Source: JBEIFW01 sp044370695 (GTDB lineage Bacteria; Actinomycetota; Acidimicrobiia; Acidimicrobiales; Ilumatobacteraceae). Taken from it: DNA of 26,990 bases. Where the stretch lies: the NCBI GenBank assembly GCA_044370695.1, contig JBILVB010000034.1:1-26990 (forward strand), written 5' to 3'. This document shows positions 14,280 to 23,171 of the stretch, one piece after another. Both the position numbers and the translations under genes were made by a program. Position 1 is the first letter of the stretch. The number at the start of each line of letters is the position of its first letter. Below the pieces are notes generated by a model. That model saw nothing but the letters and a program-made list of their open reading frames with translations. It was not told the DNA's origin and searched no databases.

Positions 14280-15272
14280 ATGACCTCTGCCACCCCCGTC
14301 CGCGTGGCCGTCACCGGCGCCGCGGGTCAGATCGGCTACAGCCTGTTGTTCCGCATCGCTGCGGGCGAGATGCTCGGCCCGGACACTCCGGTGATCCTGC
14401 AGATGCTCGAGATCACCCCTGCCCTCAAGGCGCTCGGCGGGGTCGTGATGGAGCTCGACGACTGCGCCTTCCCGCTGCTGGCCGGCACCGTTGCGACCGA
14501 CGACCCGGCGGTTGCGTTCGGTGATGCCGACGTCGCCCTGCTGGTGGGCGCCATGCCCCGCAAGGCGGGCATGGAGCGATCGGACCTGCTGTCGGCGAAC
14601 GGCGGGATCTTCAAGCCGCAGGGCGCCGCGATCGCTGCGAACGCCCGCAAGGACGTCAAGGTGCTCGTGGTCGGGAACCCGGCGAACACGAACGCGCTCA
14701 TCGCCGTCTCCAACGCCTCGGGGCTCGATCCTCGCCAGGTCACGGCGATGACCCGCCTCGACCACAACCGGGCCAAGACGCAGCTCGCACAGCGGCTCGG
14801 CGTCAGCGTCAACGAGGTTCGGCGCATGACCATCTGGGGCAACCACTCGGTGACCCAGTACCCCGACCTGTTCCACGCGTCGGTGGGGGGTCGCAACGCC
14901 TACGAGGCCGTCGGCGACCACGCCTGGGTGGACGGCACCTACATCCCGACCGTCGCCAAGCGGGGCGCAGCGATCATCGATGCACGGGGTCTGTCGTCGG
15001 CGGCCTCCGCGGCACGTGCGGCCATGGACCACGTCCGTGACTGGACCCACGGCACCCCCGAGGGCGATTGGGTCTCGATGGCGGTCGTGTCGGACGGCAG
15101 CTACGGCGTGCCCGAGGGCCTGGTGTCGTCCTTCCCGTGCACCTGCGCGGACGGCCAGTGGTCGATCGTCCAAGGCCTCGACATCGACGACTACAGCCGC
15201 TCCAAGATCGACGCCACCGTCGCCGAGCTCGAAGACGAGCGCGCTGCCGTGCGCGACCTCGGACTCATTTGA
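14280..15272 (+). CDS. mdh: Malate dehydrogenase
   Basis: A 330-residue NAD-type malate dehydrogenase of the group that includes cytosolic and many actinobacterial enzymes, interconverting malate and oxaloacetate. Seen: the nucleotide loop VTGAAGQIGYSLLFRI at about 9-24, LLVGAMPRKAGMERSDLL with the substrate-binding Arg residues, VGNPANTNALI, MTRLDHNRAK with the catalytic Asp and Arg, and TIWGNHSVTQYPD with the catalytic His at about residue 190. The second half ends with SYGVPEGLVSSFP. Length is normal. Its stop codon overlaps the TTG start of an MFS carrier, so the carrier is likely translated from the same mRNA. Other TCA genes (sucCD, sdhCAB) lie elsewhere in the window. Confidence 0.97.
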   Translation: MTSATPVRVAVTGAAGQIGYSLLFRIAAGEMLGPDTPVILQMLEITPALKALGGVVMELDDCAFPLLAGTVATDDPAVAFGDADVALLVGAMPRKAGMERSDLLSANGGIFKPQGAAIAANARKDVKVLVVGNPANTNALIAVSNASGLDPRQVTAMTRLDHNRAKTQLAQRLGVSVNEVRRMTIWGNHSVTQYPDLFHASVGGRNAYEAVGDHAWVDGTYIPTVAKRGAAIIDARGLSSAASAARAAMDHVRDWTHGTPEGDWVSMAVVSDGSYGVPEGLVSSFPCTCADGQWSIVQGLDIDDYSRSKIDATVAELEDERAAVRDLGLI

Positions 15273-16537
15273 CGGCGGTCGCCCGGACGATTCGCCGGCC
15301 GTACGCCTGGGTCGTCTTCGGCGTCACCTTCGTCACCCTGCTGCTCGCGTCGGCCCGGATTCCGGTGCCGGGCGTCGTGCTCGACCCGCTGCACGAGGAG
15401 CTGGGCTGGTCCAAAGGAACGGTCGGGGCGGCTCAGGCGGTGAGCCTCGTGCTGTTCGGACTGATGGGCCCGTTCGCCGCTGCGTTGTTGGCGCGCTTCG
15501 GTCTGCGGCGGGTCGTCACGTCGGCGCTCGTCACCGTGACGATCGGGACGGGGCTGACCAGCGTGATGACCCAGCCCTGGCACTTCGTGCTCGCCTGGGG
15601 CGTCGTCGTCGGGGCGGGGACCGGGTGCATGGCGACCGTGCTCGCCGCATCGGTGGCCAACCGGTGGTTCGTCGCCCGGCGGGGACTGATCACGGGGTGC
15701 CTGACCGCAGCGACGGCGACCGGCCAGCTCGTGTTCCTGCCGCTGCTGACGGCGCTGTCCGACGGGCCGGGCTGGCGATGGGTGATCCGGGTGGCGGCGC
15801 TCAGCGCCGCGTTCGCGATCGTCCCGGTCCTGTTGCTGATGCGGGACAAACCCGAAGATGTCGGACAGCGGGCCCTCGGGGCGCCCGAGGGCTACCGCAC
15901 GCCGCCGCCGCCCGCCCGTCCGATCGGCCTCGCATGGACGGGGCTGCGGTCGGTCTCGGGGAGCGGAGCGTTCTGGCTGTTGGTGGGCGGGTTCTTCGTG
16001 TGCGGGCTGTCGACCAACGGCCTGGTGCAGACCCACTTCATCTCGGCGGCTCACGACCACGGGCTGGCCCGCACCACCGCCGCGGGCTACCTGGTGCTGA
16101 TCGGGGTGTTCGACATCGTCGGCACGATGGCCTCGGGCGCACTCACCGACCGCTACGACCCGCGTCGGCTCCTCTTCGCGTACTACGCGTTGCGAGGGTT
16201 GTCGCTGCTGGTGCTCGAGCCGTCGCTCGCCGCCGGGAGCGCGCCGCTCGTGGTGTTCATGGTCTTCTACGGGCTCGACTGGGTGGCGACGGTCCCGCCC
16301 ACGGTCGCACTCTGCCGGGAGTGCTTCGGACCGGAACTGGCGACCGTCACCTACGGGTGGGTGTTCGCCGCCCATCAACTCGGCGGCGCGACCGCGGCGT
16401 GGGGTGCCGGGGTGTTGCGGGACCTCACCGGTTCCTACACGGCGGCGTGGCTGCTCGCCGGTGTGTTCTGCCTGGGCGCCGCGGTCGGATCGCTGTCGAT
16501 CGGTCGCCCGGCGCTGCGGCCGGTGCCGGTCACCTGA
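15269..16537 (+). CDS. MFS transporter, monocarboxylate/oxalate-formate type
   Basis: A 422-residue major facilitator protein with about 12 membrane helices. The first helix carries WVVFGVTFVTLLLASARIPVPG and is followed by PLHEELGWSKGTVG. This is the arrangement seen in the monocarboxylate and oxalate:formate antiporter groups. Further signs are the loop FGLRRVVT after helix 2, the central loop RDKPEDVGQRALG, and DRYDPRRLLFAYY between helices 8 and 9. Substrate is probably an organic acid, but that is inference. The TTG at 15269 overlaps the mdh stop as TTGA, the best start in phase. The frame is open far upstream inside mdh and no ATG or GTG gives a better N-terminus. The last 8 bases overlap the convergent glycosylase gene. 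Confidence 0.87.
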   Translation: MTAVARTIRRPYAWVVFGVTFVTLLLASARIPVPGVVLDPLHEELGWSKGTVGAAQAVSLVLFGLMGPFAAALLARFGLRRVVTSALVTVTIGTGLTSVMTQPWHFVLAWGVVVGAGTGCMATVLAASVANRWFVARRGLITGCLTAATATGQLVFLPLLTALSDGPGWRWVIRVAALSAAFAIVPVLLLMRDKPEDVGQRALGAPEGYRTPPPPARPIGLAWTGLRSVSGSGAFWLLVGGFFVCGLSTNGLVQTHFISAAHDHGLARTTAAGYLVLIGVFDIVGTMASGALTDRYDPRRLLFAYYALRGLSLLVLEPSLAAGSAPLVVFMVFYGLDWVATVPPTVALCRECFGPELATVTYGWVFAAHQLGGATAAWGAGVLRDLTGSYTAAWLLAGVFCLGAAVGSLSIGRPALRPVPVT

Positions 16538-17369
16538 GGAACCGACTCGTCGTGTTGTCGGCGAGCACCTTCCCGCCGGTCTGGCAGGTCGGGCAGTAGT
16601 GCACCGTGTACGAGCTGTAGGCGACCTCGCGGATGGTGTCGCCGCACACCGGGCACGCCAGACCCGTTCGGCCATGGACCCCACCGGGGCGGTCGGCCGA
16701 AGCGCTCATCTCGTTCCGGGTGCGCTCCACCGCCAGGCCTTCGGCACAGGCCGCCGCGATCGCGTCCACGACGGCCTCGGCGCCGGCCCGGCCGAGGCGA
16801 CCCGTCATCGCGAACGGTGACAGCCGGGCCCGGTGACAGACCTCGTTGGCCAGCCGCCGGCCGAGCCCGGCGACGCAGGTCTGGTCGCGCAGGAAGCCGT
16901 GCAGCCGCTGGTTGTGACCGGCGAACCGATCGGCGAGCTCGGCGACCGATGTCCGGTCGGCCTCGGGCCCGAGGTCGGCCAGCGGCAGGAGCTGCGAGCG
17001 GTCGGCGGTCGGTACGCACCAGACGCCGGCGCGCCGCTCGGTGCCCGCCTCGGTGAGCAGCCAGGCGCGCCCGTCGGTGAAGCGCCATCGGGCGACCCCG
17101 GTGCGCGGGCGGGCCGACGGTTTCGGATCCTCCTTCAGCCGGCCTCCCTGCATGAGATGCACGACGAAGGTCAGCGCACCGAACGTCGCGAGGAGGTACT
17201 TGCCGCGCCGACCGACCTCGACCAGCGCCTCCCCACGCGCGGCGGCCGGATCGGGCGAGGCCGTCTTGAGCGCCGTGAAGGCGAGGGGTCGGAACTCCTC
17301 CAGCACCGCTGCGGCGAACCGGCCGGTCAGCCGCTCGGCGTGGGCCTGGAGCTCGGGCAGCTCGGGCAT
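16530..17369 (-). CDS. Fpg/Nei-family DNA glycosylase (divergent actinobacterial type)
   Basis: A 279-residue base-excision repair glycosylase/AP lyase. Seen: PELPE immediately after the Met, supplying the catalytic N-terminal Pro and Glu; GRRGKYLLA with the conserved beta-hairpin Lys at about 58; and the helix-two-turn-helix region VAGLGRRLANEVCHRARLSP at about 163-182. A C-terminal zinc finger reads CPVCG ... YCPTCQTGG. Two residues differ from classical Fpg. The Asn of the GLGN motif is Arg, and the Arg before the last zinc ligands (normally GRxTxxCPxCQ) is Tyr. The extension after the zinc finger (KVLADNTTSRFLR) is longer than usual. It may be a subfamily with altered lesion choice. The ATG at 17369 overlaps the stop of the SCP2-like gene (TGATG), indicating coupling. 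Confidence 0.9.
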   Translation of the reverse strand: MPELPELQAHAERLTGRFAAAVLEEFRPLAFTALKTASPDPAAARGEALVEVGRRGKYLLATFGALTFVVHLMQGGRLKEDPKPSARPRTGVARWRFTDGRAWLLTEAGTERRAGVWCVPTADRSQLLPLADLGPEADRTSVAELADRFAGHNQRLHGFLRDQTCVAGLGRRLANEVCHRARLSPFAMTGRLGRAGAEAVVDAIAAACAEGLAVERTRNEMSASADRPGGVHGRTGLACPVCGDTIREVAYSSYTVHYCPTCQTGGKVLADNTTSRFLR

Positions 17370-17758
17370 CAGCGGTAGTCGGTGGTCGGTCTGACGGCGT
17401 CGAACACCGCCGCCAGGGCGGCGAACACGGGCTGGTTGGCGACCACGACCTGGACGTCGCCGTAGAGCACGATCCGCCCCTTGATGAACGCCTCCTGGGC
17501 GTTCGCGGCCCCGGTCGCGACCGCGACGGCGGTGTCCCAGTCCTGGACGAACCGCACGTGCTCCGGCTCGGCCGGCCCGGCGCCGAACGACGCCACGCCG
17601 TCCACCTGGAGGTGGTACACCACCTCGCCCTCGGGGCCGTCGGTGACGACCTGGGTGACACCGAAGCACCGGCCGGCGGCCGCCGAGGTCAGCGTCTCGG
17701 AACGGGACACCGCCGAGGTCAGTTCGTCGATCCAGTCGAGGCTGAGGTAGCGGGCCAC
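17369..17758 (-). CDS. SCP2-like sterol/lipid-carrier domain protein
   Basis: A 129-residue single-domain protein resembling the SCP2 (sterol carrier protein 2) fold. Seen: an N-terminal YLSLDWIDELTSAVS segment, a central beta-rich part (VVYHLQVDGVASFGAG, VRFVQDWDTAVAVATG), and the SCP2-type end NAQEAFIKGRIVLYGDVQVVVANQPVFAALAAV. SCP2 proteins hold a lipid or acyl chain in a hydrophobic tunnel; the ligand here is unknown. The GTG at 17758 is chosen because the family begins here and a -10-like CAGACT lies 6 bases upstream; the open frame before it shows no homology and crosses the divergent gene. The stop overlaps the glycosylase start. The divergent neighbour also looks like a lipid-binding fold. 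Confidence 0.8.
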   Translation of the reverse strand: MARYLSLDWIDELTSAVSRSETLTSAAAGRCFGVTQVVTDGPEGEVVYHLQVDGVASFGAGPAEPEHVRFVQDWDTAVAVATGAANAQEAFIKGRIVLYGDVQVVVANQPVFAALAAVFDAVRPTTDYR

Positions 17759-17764
17759 CGGCGA

Positions 17765-17770
17765 AGTCTG
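17765..17770 (-). promoter_or_regulatory. Candidate -10 box of the SCP2-like/glycosylase transcript
   Basis: CAGACT on the minus strand ends 6 bases before the GTG at 17758. Together with TACGCT on the plus strand it fills most of the 27-base spacer between two divergent genes. The surrounding GGCAGACTT is repeated upstream of 4148. Confidence 0.5.
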
Positions 17771-17773
17771 CCC

Positions 17774-17779
17774 TACGCT
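17774..17779 (+). promoter_or_regulatory. Candidate -10 box of the AttH/CrtC-like gene
   Basis: TACGCT (TANNNT) ends 6 bases before the GTG at 17786, consistent with a leaderless transcript. It lies only 3 bases from the divergent -10 on the other strand. Confidence 0.55.
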
Positions 17780-17785
17780 GCTGCG

Positions 17786-18451
17786 GTGCGTGTCGGGCCG
17801 GAGGATGACGCCCGCCGCGAGCCACCGCCCGACGACCCGTGGTGGGCCGAGTCGTTCGCCTTCGGGGTCGGCCCGTCGGGCGATGGCCTCGGCGCCTGCT
17901 CGGTGATCGTGCTGCTCCCGCACCAGCGGCGGGCCTTGTACGTGGCGGCCGTCGTTGCGCCCGACCGCCCGCTGCTCTCGGTCGTCGACGTGGCACAGGG
18001 GTTACCCGCTCGCGGTCTTCGTCTCCGGAACGGCAACCTCTGGGTCGACCACGTGTGCGACGAGCCCCTGCGGCAGTGGACGATCATGAACGAGACGTAT
18101 GCCGTTGCGCTGGAGTGCCCCACCGATGCGCTCGGTCGGGCGTACGGCGAACCGACGCCGGTCGCGTTCGACCTCGAGTGGTACGCCGACGGGGACCCGA
18201 ACGACGTCGAGCCGGCCGGCTACCGGATCGACGGACGGGTGCACGGGCTCGTCGAACTGCGGGACGGGCCGGTCGAACTCGACGACGTCCCGGGATGTCA
18301 CGAGCACCGGTGGGGTCGCTGGCCGTTCCCCGCGCCGACGACGGGCCGCCCGGACGGGCTCGAAGCGCCGGCGCTGCTCGTCGGACCCGACGGCCCGGTT
18401 CCCTGGTGGTGCGTGCTCGGTGTCGACGGCTGGTGGTTCGGCGGGGCCTGA
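17786..18451 (+). CDS. Hypothetical protein resembling the AttH/CrtC lipocalin-like fold
   Basis: A 221-residue soluble protein rich in Trp and beta strands. Seen: WWAESFAFGVG near the start, LRLRNGNLWVDHVCDEPLRQWTIMNE in the middle, FDLEWYADGDPNDVE, and YRIDGRVHGLVELRDGPVELDDVPGCHEHRWGRWPF. The last segment resembles the G-x-V-x-G ... G-x-R-D-H-x-W-G pattern of AttH/CrtC-type double-lipocalin proteins, which act on or bind isoprenoid-like lipids. The match is by eye and weak, so function is unassigned. It is divergent from the SCP2-like gene with a 27-base spacer. The GTG at 17786 is supported by the -10 box 6 bases upstream; an earlier start would overlap the SCP2-like gene. Confidence 0.72.
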   Translation: MRVGPEDDARREPPPDDPWWAESFAFGVGPSGDGLGACSVIVLLPHQRRALYVAAVVAPDRPLLSVVDVAQGLPARGLRLRNGNLWVDHVCDEPLRQWTIMNETYAVALECPTDALGRAYGEPTPVAFDLEWYADGDPNDVEPAGYRIDGRVHGLVELRDGPVELDDVPGCHEHRWGRWPFPAPTTGRPDGLEAPALLVGPDGPVPWWCVLGVDGWWFGGA

Positions 18452-18484
18452 GGCAACCCGCTGGACGCCCGGGAGCCGGCAGGC

Positions 18485-18490
18485 GAGCCT
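18485..18490 (+). promoter_or_regulatory. Weak candidate -10 box of the second MFS gene
   Basis: GAGCCT ends 6 bases before the ATG at 18497. Only the second A and last T agree with TANNNT, but the 6-base spacing matches the other leaderless candidates, and no Shine-Dalgarno is present. Confidence 0.28.
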
Positions 18491-18496
18491 GGGTCG

Positions 18497-19696
18497 ATGA
18501 AGAGCGGGCTGCGCGCCGACCCCGTCGTGGTGCGGCTCCTGGCCGTCGGATCCCTCGGACGGCTACCGGCGGCCATGCTGCCGCTGGCCGTGCTGGTGCT
18601 CGTCGCCGAGGAGGCATCCACGACGGCCGCCGGTGTGGCGGCCGGCGCCGTGTCGTTGGGCCTCGGGGCGTCAGGGGTCTTGACGGGCCGCTGGCTCGAT
18701 GGGGCAGCGGCACACCGGGTCATCGGCCTGCTCGCCGCCGCCCACCTCCCTGCCGTCGGCGTCTTCCTCGCCGTCGTCGACGGTGGCCCGACGGCGGCCG
18801 TCGCCGTCGCGGCCTTCGTCGCCGGGTCGACGGTTCCGCCGATCGGGAGTGTGGTCCGGGCCCGGCTCACCGGGGCCGTCGCCGAGTCGGATCATCGCCG
18901 GGTCTTCGCGCTCGAGTCGGTGACCGTCGAGCTCGTCTGGATCGCAGGGCCGTTGCTCGTGTCGCTGCTCGCGGTGCTGACCGATCGTTGGGTGGCAGTC
19001 GCAGCGTCGGGGTTGGCGGCGGTCGCCGGCTCGATCGGCATGATGACGGGGTCGACGAGCGCCAGGATCGGGGGTGGGCACGGCGGAGCCGGGCCCTGGT
19101 TGAGCGGACCGGTGGTTCGGCTCGTCGTTGCGTTCGCGGTCATCGGCGCCGGGTTCAACGTGGCGATGGTCGGCCTGGCCGAACGGGCCAAACAGGTCGA
19201 TGCGACGGAACTGACCGGGCTGCTGATCGGTGTCTGGGGGGTGGGCAGTGTGCTCGGAGGCTGGTGGGTGGCGACCGGCCGGCGTACGCCCGGCCTCGGC
19301 GTGCTCGGGGTCGCCGTGGCCGTCGGGGTCGGCGTACTCTCCGGCGCACCCGGCCTGCTCGGCCTCGGGGTGGTGCTCGCCGTCGGCGGCGTGCCGGTGG
19401 CGCCGTTCATGTCGGGCGTGAACGCGCTCGCCGGCCAGGTGGCACCCGTGTCGGCCCGGGCCCGGGTCTTCGCCTCGATGCTCGCGGCGAGCACGGTGCT
19501 GTCGTCGGCGGGCAGCGTGGTCGGTGCGGCGCTCGCGGAGCACGTCGGTCCGCCGGCGGCCTTCGCCGCCTCGACCGTGCTCATCCTCGTCGCAGTGGCG
19601 CTCGCCGTGCCCGTCGAGCGCTCGGTCCGAGCGACGCCGGTGCCCGTACGCGCAACGGCCCGGCCGGGGAACCCGGCCGGGCCGTTCGACGAGTGA
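18497..19696 (+). CDS. MFS-type transporter, function unassigned
   Basis: A 399-residue membrane protein with about 12 hydrophobic helices in two halves and a central loop around residues 180-205 (MMTGSTSARIGGGHGGAGPW). Helix 1 runs through RLLAVGSLGRLPAAMLPLAVLVLV; the segment GVLTGRWLDGAAAHRVIG between helices 2 and 3 corresponds to the MFS signature loop. The pattern fits drug- or metabolite-efflux MFS proteins of actinobacteria, but nothing shows the substrate. The last 15 codons lie over a 15-bp perfect stem-loop that probably ends transcription. Its stop is only 10 bases from that of the convergent pyrophosphatase. The gene upstream ends 45 bases before. Confidence 0.82.
   Translation: MKSGLRADPVVVRLLAVGSLGRLPAAMLPLAVLVLVAEEASTTAAGVAAGAVSLGLGASGVLTGRWLDGAAAHRVIGLLAAAHLPAVGVFLAVVDGGPTAAVAVAAFVAGSTVPPIGSVVRARLTGAVAESDHRRVFALESVTVELVWIAGPLLVSLLAVLTDRWVAVAASGLAAVAGSIGMMTGSTSARIGGGHGGAGPWLSGPVVRLVVAFAVIGAGFNVAMVGLAERAKQVDATELTGLLIGVWGVGSVLGGWWVATGRRTPGLGVLGVAVAVGVGVLSGAPGLLGLGVVLAVGGVPVAPFMSGVNALAGQVAPVSARARVFASMLAASTVLSSAGSVVGAALAEHVGPPAAFAASTVLILVAVALAVPVERSVRATPVPVRATARPGNPAGPFDE
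19654..19686. terminator. 15-bp perfect stem-loop at the 3' end of the MFS gene, likely bidirectional terminator
   Basis: A perfect 15-bp GC-rich stem with a GAA loop (arms 19654-19668 and 19672-19686) lies entirely inside the last codons of the MFS gene, just before its stop at 19696. It also lies just past the stop of the convergent pyrophosphatase gene. No T run is present on either side. The position between convergent ends suggests a terminator serving both strands. Confidence 0.7.
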
Positions 19697-19706
19697 TCGG
19701 ACGGGG

Positions 19707-22091
<2,385 letters not shown>

Positions 22092-22098
22092 AAAGAAG

Positions 22099-22104
22099 CC
22101 CTCC
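22099..22104 (-). promoter_or_regulatory. Shine-Dalgarno of hppA
   Basis: GGAGGG on the minus strand, 7 bases before the ATG at 22091. It supports the longer start; the frame is open well upstream. Confidence 0.7.
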
Positions 22105-22151
22105 GGTCGAACCGCAACCCGGCGCTGCGGTGCCGGTTCCGGGCGGCGCGG

Positions 22152-22180
22152 GCACCCGGGGGCATACGGTCCCCGGGTGC
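22152..22180. promoter_or_regulatory. 29-bp palindrome enclosing the -10 box and start codon of the GGDEF gene
   Basis: GCACCCGGGG (22152-22161) and CCCCGGGTGC (22171-22180) are perfect 10-bp inverted arms around a 9-base centre that contains TACGGT, the candidate -10. The right arm includes the GTG start. It looks like an operator for a dimeric regulator; with transcription starting at the GTG, an RNA hairpin is not possible in the mRNA of this gene. Confidence 0.6.
22165..22170 (+). promoter_or_regulatory. Candidate -10 box, leaderless promoter of the second GGDEF gene
   Basis: TACGGT (TANNNT) ends 6 bases before the GTG at 22177. It sits in the centre of the palindrome described at 22152-22180. 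Confidence 0.55.
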
Positions 22181-23064
22181 AGCCCGAACCGGCATCCGAC
22201 GACGGCCCCGTCCCGGGGCTCGTCGAGGTCGTCCGGCGGTCGCTCGAGGCCCGCAGCGCCGCCCGTACCGGCGAAGCGACCGTGCTCGCCCAGGGCGCCG
22301 CGGCGCTCGCCGAGGCCGTGGCCCTCTTCGTCACCCATGCCGACGACCGGCCGGAGTTCGTCACGGCGGGCGAGGCGCTGGCGCAGGCACTCGACGCCTG
22401 GGGCGGCCGCAGCGCCGCCGCCGAGATACGCGCGGTGACCACGGCGGTCGCCGCCCGGCTGGGGCTCGGGTCGCTGTGGGTGGAGACCGTCGGAGCGGAC
22501 CTCGCAGACCTGCGTCGCGACGCGTTGGTGACCGCGCTCGTGTCGATGGCCCGTCGCGCCCCGGCTCCGGCGGCGCCGCCGTTGCAGGTCGACCCCGTCA
22601 CCGGGTTGCCTCAGCGGGAGCGTCTGGGCGTGCATCTCGAGGGCATGTCCGGCCGGGTCGGTGCGAGCGCCGTCGTCGTGTTCGACGTCGACCGGTTCGG
22701 TGAGATCGACGGGCGCTTCGGACGCCCGGTCGCTGACGAGGTGCTCCGTCGCGTCGCGCGCCTCGTCGAGGGGCTGGTCCGAACGGGCGACCTCGCCGCC
22801 CGTCTCGGCGCCGACGAGTTCGTCGCCGTGCTCGGTCTGACGGCCGGCGACGGACGCGATGCCGCGGCGGAGGCGGCGGAACGAGTGCGCGCTGCGGTGG
22901 CCGCGCATCCGTGGGACGCCGTGGCCGCCGGGCTGGAGGTCACGGTCAGCGCAGGGGTCGCTGCCGGTCCGGCGGCGTCGGGTCGTGCGTTGTTGCGTTC
23001 GGCCCACGACGGCTGCCATCAGGCCAAGCGGAGCGGCCGCAACCGGGTGGTCGCGGCGACGTGA
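22177..23064 (+). CDS. GGDEF-domain protein with variant GADEF signature
   Basis: A 295-residue soluble protein. The first 130 residues are mainly Ala/Leu-rich helices with no recognised sensor domain. Residues about 138-290 form a GGDEF domain: DPVTGLPQRERLGVHLEG, VVVFDVDRFGEIDGRFGRPVADEVLRRV with the metal-binding Asp, RLGADEFVAVLG at about 211-215 with Ala in place of the second Gly, and the end SAHDGCHQAKRSGRNRVV. RTGD at 202-205, five residues before the signature, matches the RxxD product-inhibition site. The usual helix motif Gly-Asp after GRFG is replaced by RPVADEVL. Activity as a diguanylate cyclase is uncertain. It is divergent from hppA across an 85-base spacer and its start lies in a palindrome. 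Confidence 0.85.
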   Translation: MQPEPASDDGPVPGLVEVVRRSLEARSAARTGEATVLAQGAAALAEAVALFVTHADDRPEFVTAGEALAQALDAWGGRSAAAEIRAVTTAVAARLGLGSLWVETVGADLADLRRDALVTALVSMARRAPAPAAPPLQVDPVTGLPQRERLGVHLEGMSGRVGASAVVVFDVDRFGEIDGRFGRPVADEVLRRVARLVEGLVRTGDLAARLGADEFVAVLGLTAGDGRDAAAEAAERVRAAVAAHPWDAVAAGLEVTVSAGVAAGPAASGRALLRSAHDGCHQAKRSGRNRVVAAT

Positions 23065-23125
23065 ACCGGGGCACGCCCGGCGCGACCAGCCTCGGACCAT
23101 TTCGCGACGGTCGATCGGGCGGGAG

Positions 23126-23131
23126 TACCGT
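23126..23131 (+). promoter_or_regulatory. Candidate -10 box of the sdhCAB operon
   Basis: TACCGT (TANNNT) about 40 bases upstream of sdhC. It would give a mRNA with a leader of about 34 bases that includes the GAGGAGG site at 23153. No clear -35 is seen in the 107-base spacer. Confidence 0.4.
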
Positions 23132-23152
23132 TCGGTAGCAGGAATCCACCAC

Positions 23153-23159
23153 GAGGAGG
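23153..23159 (+). promoter_or_regulatory. Shine-Dalgarno of sdhC
   Basis: GAGGAGG, 12 bases before the ATG at 23172, a little longer than the usual spacing. It supports translation of sdhC from a leadered transcript. Confidence 0.6.
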
Positions 23160-23171
23160 CCGTCGCCCCAG

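Noticed and set aside
12822..15173. A 783-codon minus-strand frame opposite the acyltransferase and mdh
   Set aside because: It opposes two well-supported enzymes and has the typical Arg/His/Asp-rich composition of an antisense frame.
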